NCBI RefSeq assembly: GCF_020829625.1
Contig: NZ_JAIVFX010000003.1
Location: 310,001 to 374,000 of the forward strand
Origin: Nostoc sp. XA010
Lineage (GTDB): Bacteria; Cyanobacteriota; Cyanobacteriia; Cyanobacteriales; Nostocaceae
Reading direction: 5' to 3'
Length of the DNA stretch: 64,000 nucleotides
Position numbers and translations under genes: made by a program. Below the pieces are notes generated by a model. The model saw only the letters and a list, made by a program, of their open reading frames with translations, was not told where the DNA came from and made no database searches. Below, piece by piece: positions 52,774 to 61,326 of this stretch. Position 1 is the first letter of the stretch; each line of letters begins with the position of its first letter.

Positions 52774-52875
52774 TGTATTTGGTTTGGCGATATTATCATC
52801 TGCAAAGTGCAAATATCTCTTACTCTCAACTTTTGCAGCATCTATAATTAATCTTGCCCTATTTAGTTCGTTACC

Positions 52876-54561
52876 ATGTCGGAAGAAGATATCCGAGCCG
52901 CTAGGCTGGAGAAAGTAGAACAACTCAAGCAGCTAGGGACTAATCCCTACGCCTATCGTTGGGAATCTACCCATCATGCAGCGCAGTTGCAAGAACAGTT
53001 TGCCGATTTAGCCAGTGGTGAAGAAGTTGATTTAGAAGTTGCGATCGCTGGACGCATTATGGCGCGTCGCGTTTTTGGTAAACTGGCTTTCTTCACCTTG
53101 CAAGATGAAACTGGCACAATTCAGCTTTATTTGGATAAAAATCGCATCCAAGAAAGCATGGCAGATATTGATGCTGATGCCTTCAATCATTTAAAACAAC
53201 TCACAGATGCAGGCGATATCCTGGGAGTTAAAGGTACTATTAAACGGACTGAAAAGGGCGAGTTATCTGTCTACGTTAAACAATATACTATCCTGACTAA
53301 ATCCCTGTTGCCGCTACCCGACAAGTGGCATGGATTAACGGATGTTGCCAAGCGCTACCGTCAGCGCTACGTTGACTTGATTGTTAACCCGGAAGTGCGG
53401 CAAACTTTCCGCCGTCGCGCCCAAATTACTGCTGGTATTCGCCGTTATTTAGAAGAACGAGATTTTCTAGAAATTGAAACGCCAGTTTTGCAAAGTGAGA
53501 CTGGGGGTGCAGATGCGCGTCCATTTATCACTTACCACAACACCTTAGAAATGGAGTTGTATCTGCGAATTGCCACAGAACTTCATCTCAAGCGGTTGAT
53601 TGTGGGTGGTTTTGAAAAGGTTTTTGAATTAGGGCGGGTTTTTCGTAATGAGGGAATTTCAACTCGACACAATCCCGAATTTACAACGATTGAACTTTAC
53701 CAAGCCTACGCCGACTACAACGATATGATGGCGCTGACTGAGGGGATTATTACCACTGTCGCCCAAGACGTACTCGGCACATTGCAAATTACCTACCAAG
53801 GGGAACCTATAGATTTAACACCACCTTGGCGGCGAGTGACAATGCACGATTTAGTTAAAGAATTTACAGACTTGGATTTCAATTCTTTCCAAACATTGGA
53901 AGAAGCAAAAACAGCAAGTAAAAATGCAGCTATTCCTGGTGTAGATGAAGCCAAATCAATTGGAAAGTTACTGAATTTAGCTTTTGAAGAGAAAGTAGAA
54001 GCTAATTTAATTCAACCTACCTTTGTAATTGATTACCCAGTAGAAATTTCGCCCCTAGCAAAACCCCACCGTTCTCAACCTGGTTTGGTAGAAAGATTTG
54101 AGTTATTTATAGTAGGGCGAGAAACTGGCAATAGCTTCTCAGAACTTACAGATCCCATCGATCAAAGAGAACGCCTAGAAGCCCAAGCTGAAAGAAAAGC
54201 TGCTGGCGACTTAGAAGCTCAAGGTGTAGATGAAGACTTTTTGACAGCCCTTGAATACGGTATGCCGCCTACAGGTGGTTTAGGGATTGGGATTGATCGG
54301 TTGGTAATGTTATTAACTGATTGTGCCAGTATTCGGGATGCGATCGCCTTCCCGCTACTTAAGCCTGAAGGCAGCGTTATTAAGCAATTTACCTATGAGC
54401 CAAAAACTCAAACACTGACTATTGAATTTGATAGTGGAAGTGTTTACGAGTATTTCAAAGTACCTCCCAGTGTCAAGGAAGACTTTGACAATGCACCGTC
54501 TAAAGGTCAATACTTTAACAAGTTCATTAAAGGTAAATTTAAGTTTGAACAGTTGAGTTGA
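52876..54561 (+). CDS. lysS: Lysyl-tRNA synthetase with C-terminal KTSC domain
   Basis: This enzyme charges tRNA-Lys in the cytosol. The 561-residue class II synthetase has the N-terminal OB fold ([20 protein letters not shown]), motif 2 ([15 protein letters not shown]) and motif 3 ([17 protein letters not shown]). After the usual end at about residue 495 it continues with 66 residues forming a KTSC domain ([39 protein letters not shown]), a small beta module found at the end of some LysRS. Its role is not known. A hairpin terminator follows. Confidence 0.95.
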   Translation: MSEEDIRAARLEKVEQLKQLGTNPYAYRWESTHHAAQLQEQFADLASGEEVDLEVAIAGRIMARRVFGKLAFFTLQDETGTIQLYLDKNRIQESMADIDADAFNHLKQLTDAGDILGVKGTIKRTEKGELSVYVKQYTILTKSLLPLPDKWHGLTDVAKRYRQRYVDLIVNPEVRQTFRRRAQITAGIRRYLEERDFLEIETPVLQSETGGADARPFITYHNTLEMELYLRIATELHLKRLIVGGFEKVFELGRVFRNEGISTRHNPEFTTIELYQAYADYNDMMALTEGIITTVAQDVLGTLQITYQGEPIDLTPPWRRVTMHDLVKEFTDLDFNSFQTLEEAKTASKNAAIPGVDEAKSIGKLLNLAFEEKVEANLIQPTFVIDYPVEISPLAKPHRSQPGLVERFELFIVGRETGNSFSELTDPIDQRERLEAQAERKAAGDLEAQGVDEDFLTALEYGMPPTGGLGIGIDRLVMLLTDCASIRDAIAFPLLKPEGSVIKQFTYEPKTQTLTIEFDSGSVYEYFKVPPSVKEDFDNAPSKGQYFNKFIKGKFKFEQLS

Positions 54562-54662
54562 GCTAGGAATTATAATTCAAAAATAATTACTAATTCGTAA
54601 TGGGCTATGCCCTCTACGCTAACGTAATTCGTAATTAAAGCTTCAACTCTGTTTAACAGTCG

Positions 54663-54700
54663 GGTGCGTTATGGTTTTGCCTAACGCACCATTTTTATTT
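54663..54700 (+). terminator. Intrinsic terminator of lysS
   Basis: GGTGCGTTA (54663-54671) pairs with TAACGCACC (54682-54690), followed by ATTTTTATTT. It lies about 100 bases after the stop. The rest of the gap to 54863 holds only CCCCAGTCCC repeat words. Confidence 0.7.
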
Positions 54701-54863
54701 GCCACAGTTTACGGTGATATAGGACTCATATTTGATTTTTGAACAAAACTCAGTACACCTTTATTCCTTCTTCCCAGTCCCCAGTCCCCAGTCCCTTACC
54801 TCTACGAGTGATTCAGAAATCAAATCGGATTGCTATAAAAGAAGTATTGAGGTAATTACTCGG

Positions 54864-55334
54864 TTACTCATCAACCTGATTTATATTTGGTAAAAATTCA
54901 GTATTCAGAGTTTGGTCTAAAGTGTAGGGACATATTTCTGGAAAAACCTGCTCACCCAACTCAGTTTCTCGAATCGCTAAAGCCAAGCCTAGTTCATAAA
55001 CAGTCAGAAAAACTTCATCAAGATAGGGTTTCAAACTAGGGCTATCTTGCAGAAGCAGCTTAATTTGAATACGTTGCTCTCTAATCGTACTCAACCAGCT
55101 ATTGCTACGTTTTTCAGGTTGAAATTGCCATTTCAGTAAGTGTCCTAGCAATACTCCTAGACGGTTCCTCAATTCTTGTCGTTCTCTTCTACCCAAAGTT
55201 TCAATTTCTTCAATTAGGTTAACTGTATCTAATTGCTCCCATTGTTGAGTTTTGAGCAAGCTAACCTGCTCTTGAGTCCAAGTATAAAAGTCTGTTTCAT
55301 AGAGATGAGATGTGTACATCTTTTCAAGGGTCAT
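54864..55334 (-). CDS. DUF29 family protein
   Basis: This 156-residue protein matches the cyanobacterial DUF29 family: YETDFYTWTQEQVSLLKTQQ, LDTVNLIEEIETLGRRERQE, LGVLLGHLLKWQFQPEKRS and SWLSTIREQRIQIKLLLQDS. Wholly helical, probably cytosolic. The function is unknown; these genes are often multicopy in Nostoc. No partner gene is coupled. Confidence 0.87.
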   Translation of the reverse strand: MTLEKMYTSHLYETDFYTWTQEQVSLLKTQQWEQLDTVNLIEEIETLGRRERQELRNRLGVLLGHLLKWQFQPEKRSNSWLSTIREQRIQIKLLLQDSPSLKPYLDEVFLTVYELGLALAIRETELGEQVFPEICPYTLDQTLNTEFLPNINQVDE

Positions 55335-55424
55335 AAGTTTCTACCTAGCAAAACCCTATAAGTGATCGATTCATCGTTCATAAGTAGTCAGACAGAATTA
55401 ATTACACAATATCATTGCGAATGG

Positions 55425-55466
55425 AGCCAACCGGAATGTTCGCGGAGCTTGCAATGACTGTAAATA
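55425..55466. repeat. CATTGCGAATGGAGCC...GCAATGA repeat
   Basis: A common Nostoc repeat with ends TCATTGC/GCAATGA lies in the spacer between the DUF29 and VOC genes. It shows no coding sequence. Confidence 0.45.
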
Positions 55467-55552
55467 TTTTTGTTTGATTACTGAGCAAGGTTTATCTGGA
55501 CTAAAGTCCCTACTACAAACTTTAATTTATTTACGACTAGCCACTTAAAAAA

Positions 55553-55604
55553 AGATTGGGTGGAGCGATGCCTACGACGGCAAATTACGCACCCCACCCA
55601 ATCT
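55553..55604. repeat. Inverted repeat AGATTGGGTGG...CCACCCAATCT
   Basis: Perfect 11-bp arms at 55553-55563 and 55594-55604 enclose 30 bases (AGCGATGCCTACGACGGCAA onward). It is 22 bases downstream of the VOC gene stop on the minus strand and may help end its transcript. Confidence 0.65.
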
Positions 55605-55626
55605 AAAACGATCTAAAATCTAACGA

Positions 55627-56223
55627 CTAATTCGCTACTTCAGCCACCTCAATCACGCGCCCTTCATAGTCCTTGACCAAAAAATTCAGGGGCTTTTGGT
55701 TGCGAATCTTGAATTTCAAACCGCGCACTTCGACTCGCATTAAAATCATTTCCAAGCAGTCGTGATCAAAACAAACGTGGCGTTGCTGATTTTTGCTGCC
55801 TAAACTCGCGCCAGTAATGACATGTAGCTGGGTGTTTTTCTTCAATTGATACCACAGCCCATCATTGGCATTATTCATCATTTTGCTAGACAAGCTCGGC
55901 CCAGTAGACATATATAGTGGATCAATGCCAGTTGCGCCGATAGTTTGTTCGTAATTGTAGTAGTAGTGCAATGGCACCTCAGCTGCTGGCAAATCTAGCA
56001 GCCCTTCATACAACTGTCGGGCAATCTCCAAATCCGACACCATTACAGTGTGTACTTTTGGAGCACTGGTGAGAAACATCCACATTGCGCCAGCGTAAGC
56101 TGCTAGCAGCATCACCATAATGCCTTGAGTGGAGAACAGGCTATCTAAGGGCAGAGAAGGCAGAAAGGAGCCTAAGGTAAGGGGACTGAGCAGGAACGAT
56201 ATCACACTAACTGCTATAACCAT
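55627..56223 (-). CDS. Membrane-anchored VOC (glyoxalase-like) protein
   Basis: This 198-residue protein has two N-terminal hydrophobic segments (VISFLLSPLTLGSFLPSL; IMVMLLAAYAGAMWMFLT). A VOC-like beta-alpha-beta-beta-beta domain follows (KVHTVMVSDLEIARQLYEGL, RHVCFDHDCLEMILMRVEV, FLVKDYEGRVIEVAE). The substrate is unknown, and the metal-binding residues are not all obvious. The start at ATG 56223 is chosen over an upstream TTG. The gene is alone on the minus strand. Confidence 0.65.
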   Translation of the reverse strand: MVIAVSVISFLLSPLTLGSFLPSLPLDSLFSTQGIMVMLLAAYAGAMWMFLTSAPKVHTVMVSDLEIARQLYEGLLDLPAAEVPLHYYYNYEQTIGATGIDPLYMSTGPSLSSKMMNNANDGLWYQLKKNTQLHVITGASLGSKNQQRHVCFDHDCLEMILMRVEVRGLKFKIRNQKPLNFLVKDYEGRVIEVAEVAN

Positions 56224-56419
56224 GAACAAATAAGGATTCTATAAGGGAGCCGATTTTATGATTGTCGATTAAGACTAAAATTAAGTCTTTGTTTCTAGTT
56301 TATCAATACTCAAGTAGTCTGAGCTTGGGCTACAAACTGGGCAACACCAAGATATTATGCGATTAGCTACCGGAGTGCAATTCCCAAAACTATTTTAACA
56401 ACTATCCATCGAAAGGCTT

Positions 56420-57049
56420 ATGCAAATTCCTCATTTCCCGGAAGCTAATCACCCCCTGGTAAAGTCGCTGTTCCATCACAGTGACCATGAACTACTGACT
56501 CTGTTTCAGCAAAATCCAGATGCCGGAAAGTACTTCACGGTGATTTTTTGTCGCTATAGTCCCATAGTGTATACCTTAATTCGTCATTCGGCGCGATCGC
56601 CTGTGCAGGCAGATTATCTGTTTGCCCTCACCTGGCGACATATTTACTACGAACTCGGTGGACTAAATTTAAGCGACTCTGAATCAGGTAAGGAAGCCCT
56701 AACCATGCAAAATTGGTTAATCAATATGACAGCTTTTTGTATTAACGAGATTAAAGTACCACCCACAGAAGCAATTCATTATTCTCTGCGAGCGACTTCG
56801 CCGCCATTATGGTGCTATGTACAACAGGCATTAGACCAACTACCACCTGTTTTGCGATTAATCGTGTTAATGGCTCAAACTTTCCACTGGAGCGAAACTA
56901 GAATCGCCGCCTATCTGCAAGCCGAAGGAGAAGCGATCGCTCCAAGCGAAGTAGCCGATTTTCTCCAGGAAGGCTATCGTATGTTAGAGGACAAATTACC
57001 CACAGATATCCGCACTATATACTTTGGAGAAGATTTAGTGCAATCATAA
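56420..57049 (+). CDS. Sigma-70 family RNA polymerase sigma factor-like protein
   Basis: This 209-residue protein resembles a small sigma factor. A region-2-like part is LLTLFQQNPDAGKYFTVIFC then RYSPIVYTLIRHSARSPVQA, followed by LFALTWRHIYYELGG. A region-4-like helix-turn-helix follows at LDQLPPVLRLIVLMAQTFHW and SETRIAAYLQAEGEAIAPSE. The linker is longer than in typical ECF factors. AAAGG precedes the ATG. No anti-sigma gene is adjacent. Its regulon cannot be predicted. Confidence 0.75.
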   Translation: MQIPHFPEANHPLVKSLFHHSDHELLTLFQQNPDAGKYFTVIFCRYSPIVYTLIRHSARSPVQADYLFALTWRHIYYELGGLNLSDSESGKEALTMQNWLINMTAFCINEIKVPPTEAIHYSLRATSPPLWCYVQQALDQLPPVLRLIVLMAQTFHWSETRIAAYLQAEGEAIAPSEVADFLQEGYRMLEDKLPTDIRTIYFGEDLVQS

Positions 57050-57146
57050 CTTAAGTATAAATCCGTATATTGTTTGTCTTCAATTAAAAAATTAAAACTT
57101 TTTCTTAGACCTTCTACTTAAACCCGCAACTTTAGGGGTAATTTTT

Positions 57147-58229
57147 ATGAAACAACGGCTTGTATTTCCCAGGCAAAAGGTAGGCTTAATTTGTGTAGGT
57201 GCGATTTCTCGTCCCCAAATACTTTTACAGAGCTTTTTACTATTTACTTTTTTGCTGAGTCCCATAGCTGCGAGTGCAGCTGATATTACGCAACAACTCC
57301 ACCGTCCAATAAATAGTTCCGTTGGACGACAATCAAGAGATGAAGCAGATAGCTTGCTGACTATTGGTAAACAACAATACGCTTCAGGATATGCCGATAA
57401 AACAATTACGTCTTGCTTGCGGGCATTAGAACTATATCACGCAATTGGCGACCTGAAAGCACAAGGTCTAGCTTACAATTTACTTGCTAAGGCTTATATC
57501 CAGCTTGGTAGTCTAAAAGAGGCGGAAGATTCTTTAAGAAGAGGATTAGCGATCGCTCGTGATACTAAAGACTTCCAATCTCAGGTTTTTGTGCTAAATA
57601 ATATCGGTACATTTTTCCTGCAACAAGGAGAATTTGCTGCTGCCAGCAATTCTGTTGAAGATGCACTTGCAATTGCTCAGGGTGTCAAAAACATTGAAGG
57701 AGAAGGACTATCTTTAAGTAATTTGGGTTTAGTAACTGCCAGGTTAGGAGATTATAACAAGGCAATTAAATTGTATGAAAATGCTTTAATTTTCCGCCGT
57801 CAGACTGGCGATGCCATCGGTGAAGCAAATACTTTGAATAATTTAGGAGATGCTTACTTAGCATCTGGAAATTATCAAGATACCATTGGCACTTATGGGG
57901 CAGCAATGCAGATAGCTAAAACCAACCGCGATCGCACTAATGAATTACGGGCAATTGACGGTTTAGTTACTGCTCACACTGCTGTCGGACGTTATGAACG
58001 GGCTTCTGATTTACTAGAGCAACGTTTAGCACTCGCTAAAGAATTGCAAAATTTGCGAGAAGAATTAAAATCTTTTGAGTCTTACGCTCAGTTATACAAG
58101 CAACAAGGTAATTACCTAACTGCCCGCAATTTTTACGAAAGGGCGATTATACTGGCGCGGACATTGGAAGACAGCAAGCAAGAAGTGCAATTGCTCGATC
58201 AGCTAACTATAATGCTTCAGCGCAAGTAG
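57147..58229 (+). CDS. Secreted TPR-repeat protein
   Basis: This 360-residue protein has an N-terminal hydrophobic signal (LLQSFLLFTFLLSPIAASA) and about seven tetratricopeptide repeats. Visible units include AYNLLAKAYIQLGSLKEAED, LNNIGTFFLQQGEFAAASNS, LSNLGLVTARLGDYNKAIKL, LNNLGDAYLASGNYQDTIGT and AQLYKQQGNYLTARNFYERA. It should be a periplasmic protein-interaction scaffold. It lies 97 bases after the sigma-like gene on the same strand. The stop codon TAG lies within the left arm of a palindromic repeat. Confidence 0.85.
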   Translation: MKQRLVFPRQKVGLICVGAISRPQILLQSFLLFTFLLSPIAASAADITQQLHRPINSSVGRQSRDEADSLLTIGKQQYASGYADKTITSCLRALELYHAIGDLKAQGLAYNLLAKAYIQLGSLKEAEDSLRRGLAIARDTKDFQSQVFVLNNIGTFFLQQGEFAAASNSVEDALAIAQGVKNIEGEGLSLSNLGLVTARLGDYNKAIKLYENALIFRRQTGDAIGEANTLNNLGDAYLASGNYQDTIGTYGAAMQIAKTNRDRTNELRAIDGLVTAHTAVGRYERASDLLEQRLALAKELQNLREELKSFESYAQLYKQQGNYLTARNFYERAIILARTLEDSKQEVQLLDQLTIMLQRK

Positions 58230-58280
58230 GGGCAATTCATGTAGACGCAAAGCGGCTTCCCGCAGGGTATTGCCCCTACT
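58225..58280. repeat. Palindromic repeat with perfect 12-bp terminal inverted repeats (empty form)
   Basis: AGTAGGGGCAAT (58225-58236) and ATTGCCCCTACT (58269-58280) enclose TCATGTAGACGCAAAGCGG and CTTCCCGCAGGGT. The same sequence at 21851-22054 has been entered by 155 bases between AAGCGG and CTTCCC. The left arm supplies the stop codon of the TPR gene. Confidence 0.8.
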
Positions 58281-58294
58281 TTGGTACTATTTAA

Positions 58295-58963
58295 TTAATT
58301 CAAGAACACTGAACCGTTTCTTTCGATTCTCATAGTACTTCTACCCTGTGCTGCATTCGTAGCTTCGTCAAATCTAACTTCCAAACTTCCTGTCTCTGAA
58401 GAGGGTTGGGGAGTTACTATCAGCTGTCCGCCATCTTGTCGTTCAAATGTGACTGTTACTGGTGCCCGTAGACCTTGTAGTGTTACATAAGATTTACCTT
58501 GTAGCGATCGCGGTGCCGTATCGCCAATTACTTGGTAGGTTACATTAGCCGCAGTGTCATTTATCAACCTGATATTAACTCTACCATTACTCAGTGCGAT
58601 CGTAGCGCTGGGGGTTTGCCGTGGTTGTAGTAGTGGTTGATCGGTGGAAACCCCTCCTGGTGAGGGCTGTTGAGTTTGATCTCTAGGGGCTGGGCGTGCT
58701 GGTCTAGCACCTGGCTCTGGTGGTACGGGAGACATTTGCCCCTCACCCGGAGGAACTGGGCGTGCTGGTATAGCACCTGGATCTGGTGGTACGGGAGCCT
58801 GAGAGCGGTTATAAGGTGGTTCGCTAAAAATACTGGGACTTGGGTTAACCTTGGGAGTAGATTCTTGTGCTACTGCTTGAGGAATTGCTGGCAGACTAAT
58901 CAGTAATCCCCCAAAAATAGCGCCAAATAACTCAGCAGACTTGCGAAATTTTTGAAACTTCAT
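58295..58963 (-). CDS. Secreted proline-rich protein of unknown function
   Basis: This 222-residue protein has a signal peptide (LFGAIFGGLLISLPAIPQAV, cleavage near AQE). A Pro-rich region follows with a near-duplicate, SQAPVPPDPGAIPARPVPPG and MSPVPPEPGARPARPAPRD. The C-terminal domain of about 100 residues is strand-rich (IALSNGRVNIRLINDTAANV, YQVIGDTAPRSLQGKSYVTL). The last part looks folded; I do not recognise the family. It is likely periplasmic or cell-surface. Confidence 0.65.
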   Translation of the reverse strand: MKFQKFRKSAELFGAIFGGLLISLPAIPQAVAQESTPKVNPSPSIFSEPPYNRSQAPVPPDPGAIPARPVPPGEGQMSPVPPEPGARPARPAPRDQTQQPSPGGVSTDQPLLQPRQTPSATIALSNGRVNIRLINDTAANVTYQVIGDTAPRSLQGKSYVTLQGLRAPVTVTFERQDGGQLIVTPQPSSETGSLEVRFDEATNAAQGRSTMRIERNGSVFLN

Positions 58964-59336
58964 ATTCTTTCTTGGCTCCTAGAAAAACTTCAATTTTTAT
59001 TTTTTACAAAGATTGATACAGCAGAAAATTAAATTAGTTTTTCTCAGTCGTTAAATACATCTAATATTTAACAAACCACTCGATTTTTTATATCTAGCTA
59101 AGGATGCGAAAATCATCTAAATAAATACATATATTTCATTCTCAAGACTGAAAGCCTCAATCATTCAATAAGACCACAGACTTTAATCATTGTCATTAAC
59201 CACATTTTTGTAACAGTTAAATTGTCTTGTTTAACAACATACCGCTATAAAATAAATTTCCTGACTAATAGTTAAAGTCCAGTTGAGTGGACTGAAATCT
59301 TACATCTATCACAGGAAACAAATATTTCTCGCAGAG
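58964..59336. other. AT-rich intergenic region
   Basis: These 373 bases hold no gene, repeat or clear regulatory motif. They should contain the promoter for the minus-strand Pro-rich gene. Confidence 0.4.
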
Positions 59337-60803
59337 TTAAGACTCAAGAGTTATTGGTAAAGTGACAGTAAAGGTGGTGCCAATGCCTTGAGTACTTTCA
59401 ACTTGAATATGACCCTGGTGATGTTCGACAATAGCTTGAGCGATCGCTAATCCCAATCCTGAACCAGTAGCACTGGCTGTAGCTGTATTCGCAGTTGTAT
59501 GAGTCCGTGCCGGATCTACCCGATAAAACCGGTCAAACAAGCGTGGTAGTGCTTCTGCTGGAATTCCAACTCCGGTATCACTCACTTTAACTTGCAACTG
59601 GGCGCTGGTATAACGTAGTCCAGAAACGCGATTTATTCCTTCTATCCGCGCCAATTCCACTTTCACCCGTCCACCTGCTGGAGTGTAATGCAAAGCGTTA
59701 GCAATTAAATTTGTGAACAGCCGCACCAGTTGATCCCAATTGCCCACAAGGGTAAACCAATTTTCCAGTAATTCCGGGCTAGTTTCGGAAGCTGGAGGAT
59801 CAACTAAGTCTAGAGAAAGAGCGATTTTTTTCTCCGGGACTAACAATTGTTGTTCTTCAACCACTTCCATCAGCAAGGCATCTAGCGGACAAGGTGAAAA
59901 AGTATCTTTGCTAATACCACTATCCTGTCGTGCTAAGAACAGTAAGTCATTAACTAACTTACCCAAACGCTGCGTTAACCGTTCCACTACTTTTAATTGT
60001 TGTCGATACTGCAAAGAATTAGTCGTTTCTGTCTCTGTTAAATCCAAGTCAGCAAGGGCGACTTGCACATTTGTTTGAATCAAAGTAATGGGACTTCTAA
60101 GTTCATGAGAAGCATCAGCAGTAAATTGTTTGAGGCGTTGGTAAGACTCTCCTACAGGCTCCATCGCTTTACCCGAAAGAAACCAACCACTTGCGCCCAC
60201 AGAAAGCACCATTAACCCAATACCTAGCGCCAAATCAAAAATTAACTGGCGACTGGGTTTAGTGACTTCAAACCAGGGATGACTAACACGCAGATATCCT
60301 AATACTTGCCGCCCCACTTCCACCCGTTGGGTAACTTGTCGTAATAACAGTGGGGAGTGGGGAGTGAGGAGTTTATCATCTTTGCCTTTTTCTTCCTCGC
60401 CCTTAACTACGCGCACAGTTTCACCAGTGCGGTTGGCATGAATGGGAATATTTAAGGGTTCAGATAGCGTTGACCAAATTAATTCACCAGTCGGACTAAA
60501 CCATTCTAGGTCGATGTGGTCATCTTCTACGGTGTCGGTATTGTCACGAAAACTGGCTTCTAGATTATTAATGCGAAATTTATCTGCATCAGCATTAATT
60601 GGTTCAAATATGAGCTTAGATGCACAGGGGCTGGTTGTAAGACAACGCTCCACTATTTCTACTACATGATTAAGGGTATCGTCAATGCGCTCAATCAGTG
60701 TACTGCGGACGTATAAATAAACGCCACTGGCAAACAGTAGTAGTAATACAGCAGTGACAGTAGTATACCAAAGGGCGAGACGGCGACGAGTAGCTTGAAA
60801 CAT
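59337..60803 (-). CDS. Sensor histidine kinase
   Basis: This 488-residue membrane kinase has two transmembrane helices (about 13-33 and 189-209) flanking a periplasmic sensor region. The H box is ASHELRSPITLIQTN with His233. The HATPase domain has LFTNLIANALHYTP, VSDTGVGIP and GSGLGLAIAQAIVEHHQGHI. In the sensor domain, residues 144-154 (KLLTPHSPLLL) are encoded by a GGGGAGTGGGGAGTGAG repeat, an in-frame insertion. No response regulator is adjacent on this side; the cognate partner is elsewhere. The stimulus is unknown. Confidence 0.93.
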   Translation of the reverse strand: MFQATRRRLALWYTTVTAVLLLLFASGVYLYVRSTLIERIDDTLNHVVEIVERCLTTSPCASKLIFEPINADADKFRINNLEASFRDNTDTVEDDHIDLEWFSPTGELIWSTLSEPLNIPIHANRTGETVRVVKGEEEKGKDDKLLTPHSPLLLRQVTQRVEVGRQVLGYLRVSHPWFEVTKPSRQLIFDLALGIGLMVLSVGASGWFLSGKAMEPVGESYQRLKQFTADASHELRSPITLIQTNVQVALADLDLTETETTNSLQYRQQLKVVERLTQRLGKLVNDLLFLARQDSGISKDTFSPCPLDALLMEVVEEQQLLVPEKKIALSLDLVDPPASETSPELLENWFTLVGNWDQLVRLFTNLIANALHYTPAGGRVKVELARIEGINRVSGLRYTSAQLQVKVSDTGVGIPAEALPRLFDRFYRVDPARTHTTANTATASATGSGLGLAIAQAIVEHHQGHIQVESTQGIGTTFTVTLPITLES

Positions 60804-61326
60804 ATTTTTTCAATCGATTTTTTGACTGAATATACCTAATTTAAGTATTTATACTGATCAAAATACCGGGTGCGGCTGCATCAATAGCCTATAGTTACTC
60901 TGGTAGAACTTTAGGTTTCGGTAGTTCGCTACGCCTATTCACTGACAAATATGCCAAATTAAGCTTAAGTGCGTTACACTATAGACCAAACTTAGAAACT
61001 AATGCCTTTATATCTGCAAAGTGTTAGCGTAGCGTCTCTACTCTAGTCCATTAATGCCAGCAGATGGCTTGATAATAGCTGCTGCCTCATCAATGGTGAG
61101 AGCTTTTACACCAGTGTTAATACCTTTGAGGATACCTGGAACATTATCAGAAATATGGTTTGCGGATCTAAGTCTCTCGAAAACCTGTATTTCAGATGAT
61201 TAAAAGCTGCTGTAAAACTTAGCTATTACTAACTGTTGTCTCAGCGTTACACTCAAGCACCATTTAACTTACTATGTTTAGTATCCCCCAGTTAAATGGG
61301 CTATATCTCCCTGCCTTTAAGTCATT
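60804..61326. other. Intergenic with a gene relic
   Basis: This 520-base gap lies between the divergent kinase and ppk1. It contains a short repeat GTGTTAGCGTAGCGTCTCTA (61021-61040) and a possible coding fragment on the minus strand (listed separately). Promoters were not identifiable. Confidence 0.4.
61038..61203 (-). pseudogene. Possible 3' remnant of an unknown gene
   Basis: The minus frame reads SEIQVFERLRSANHISDNVP then GILKGINTGVKALTIDEAAA and IIKPSAGINGLE before TAG. The composition looks protein-like, but there is no start codon, and a stop lies just upstream. The stop falls at the edge of the GTGTTAGCGTAGCG repeat. The family is not recognised. Confidence 0.3.
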
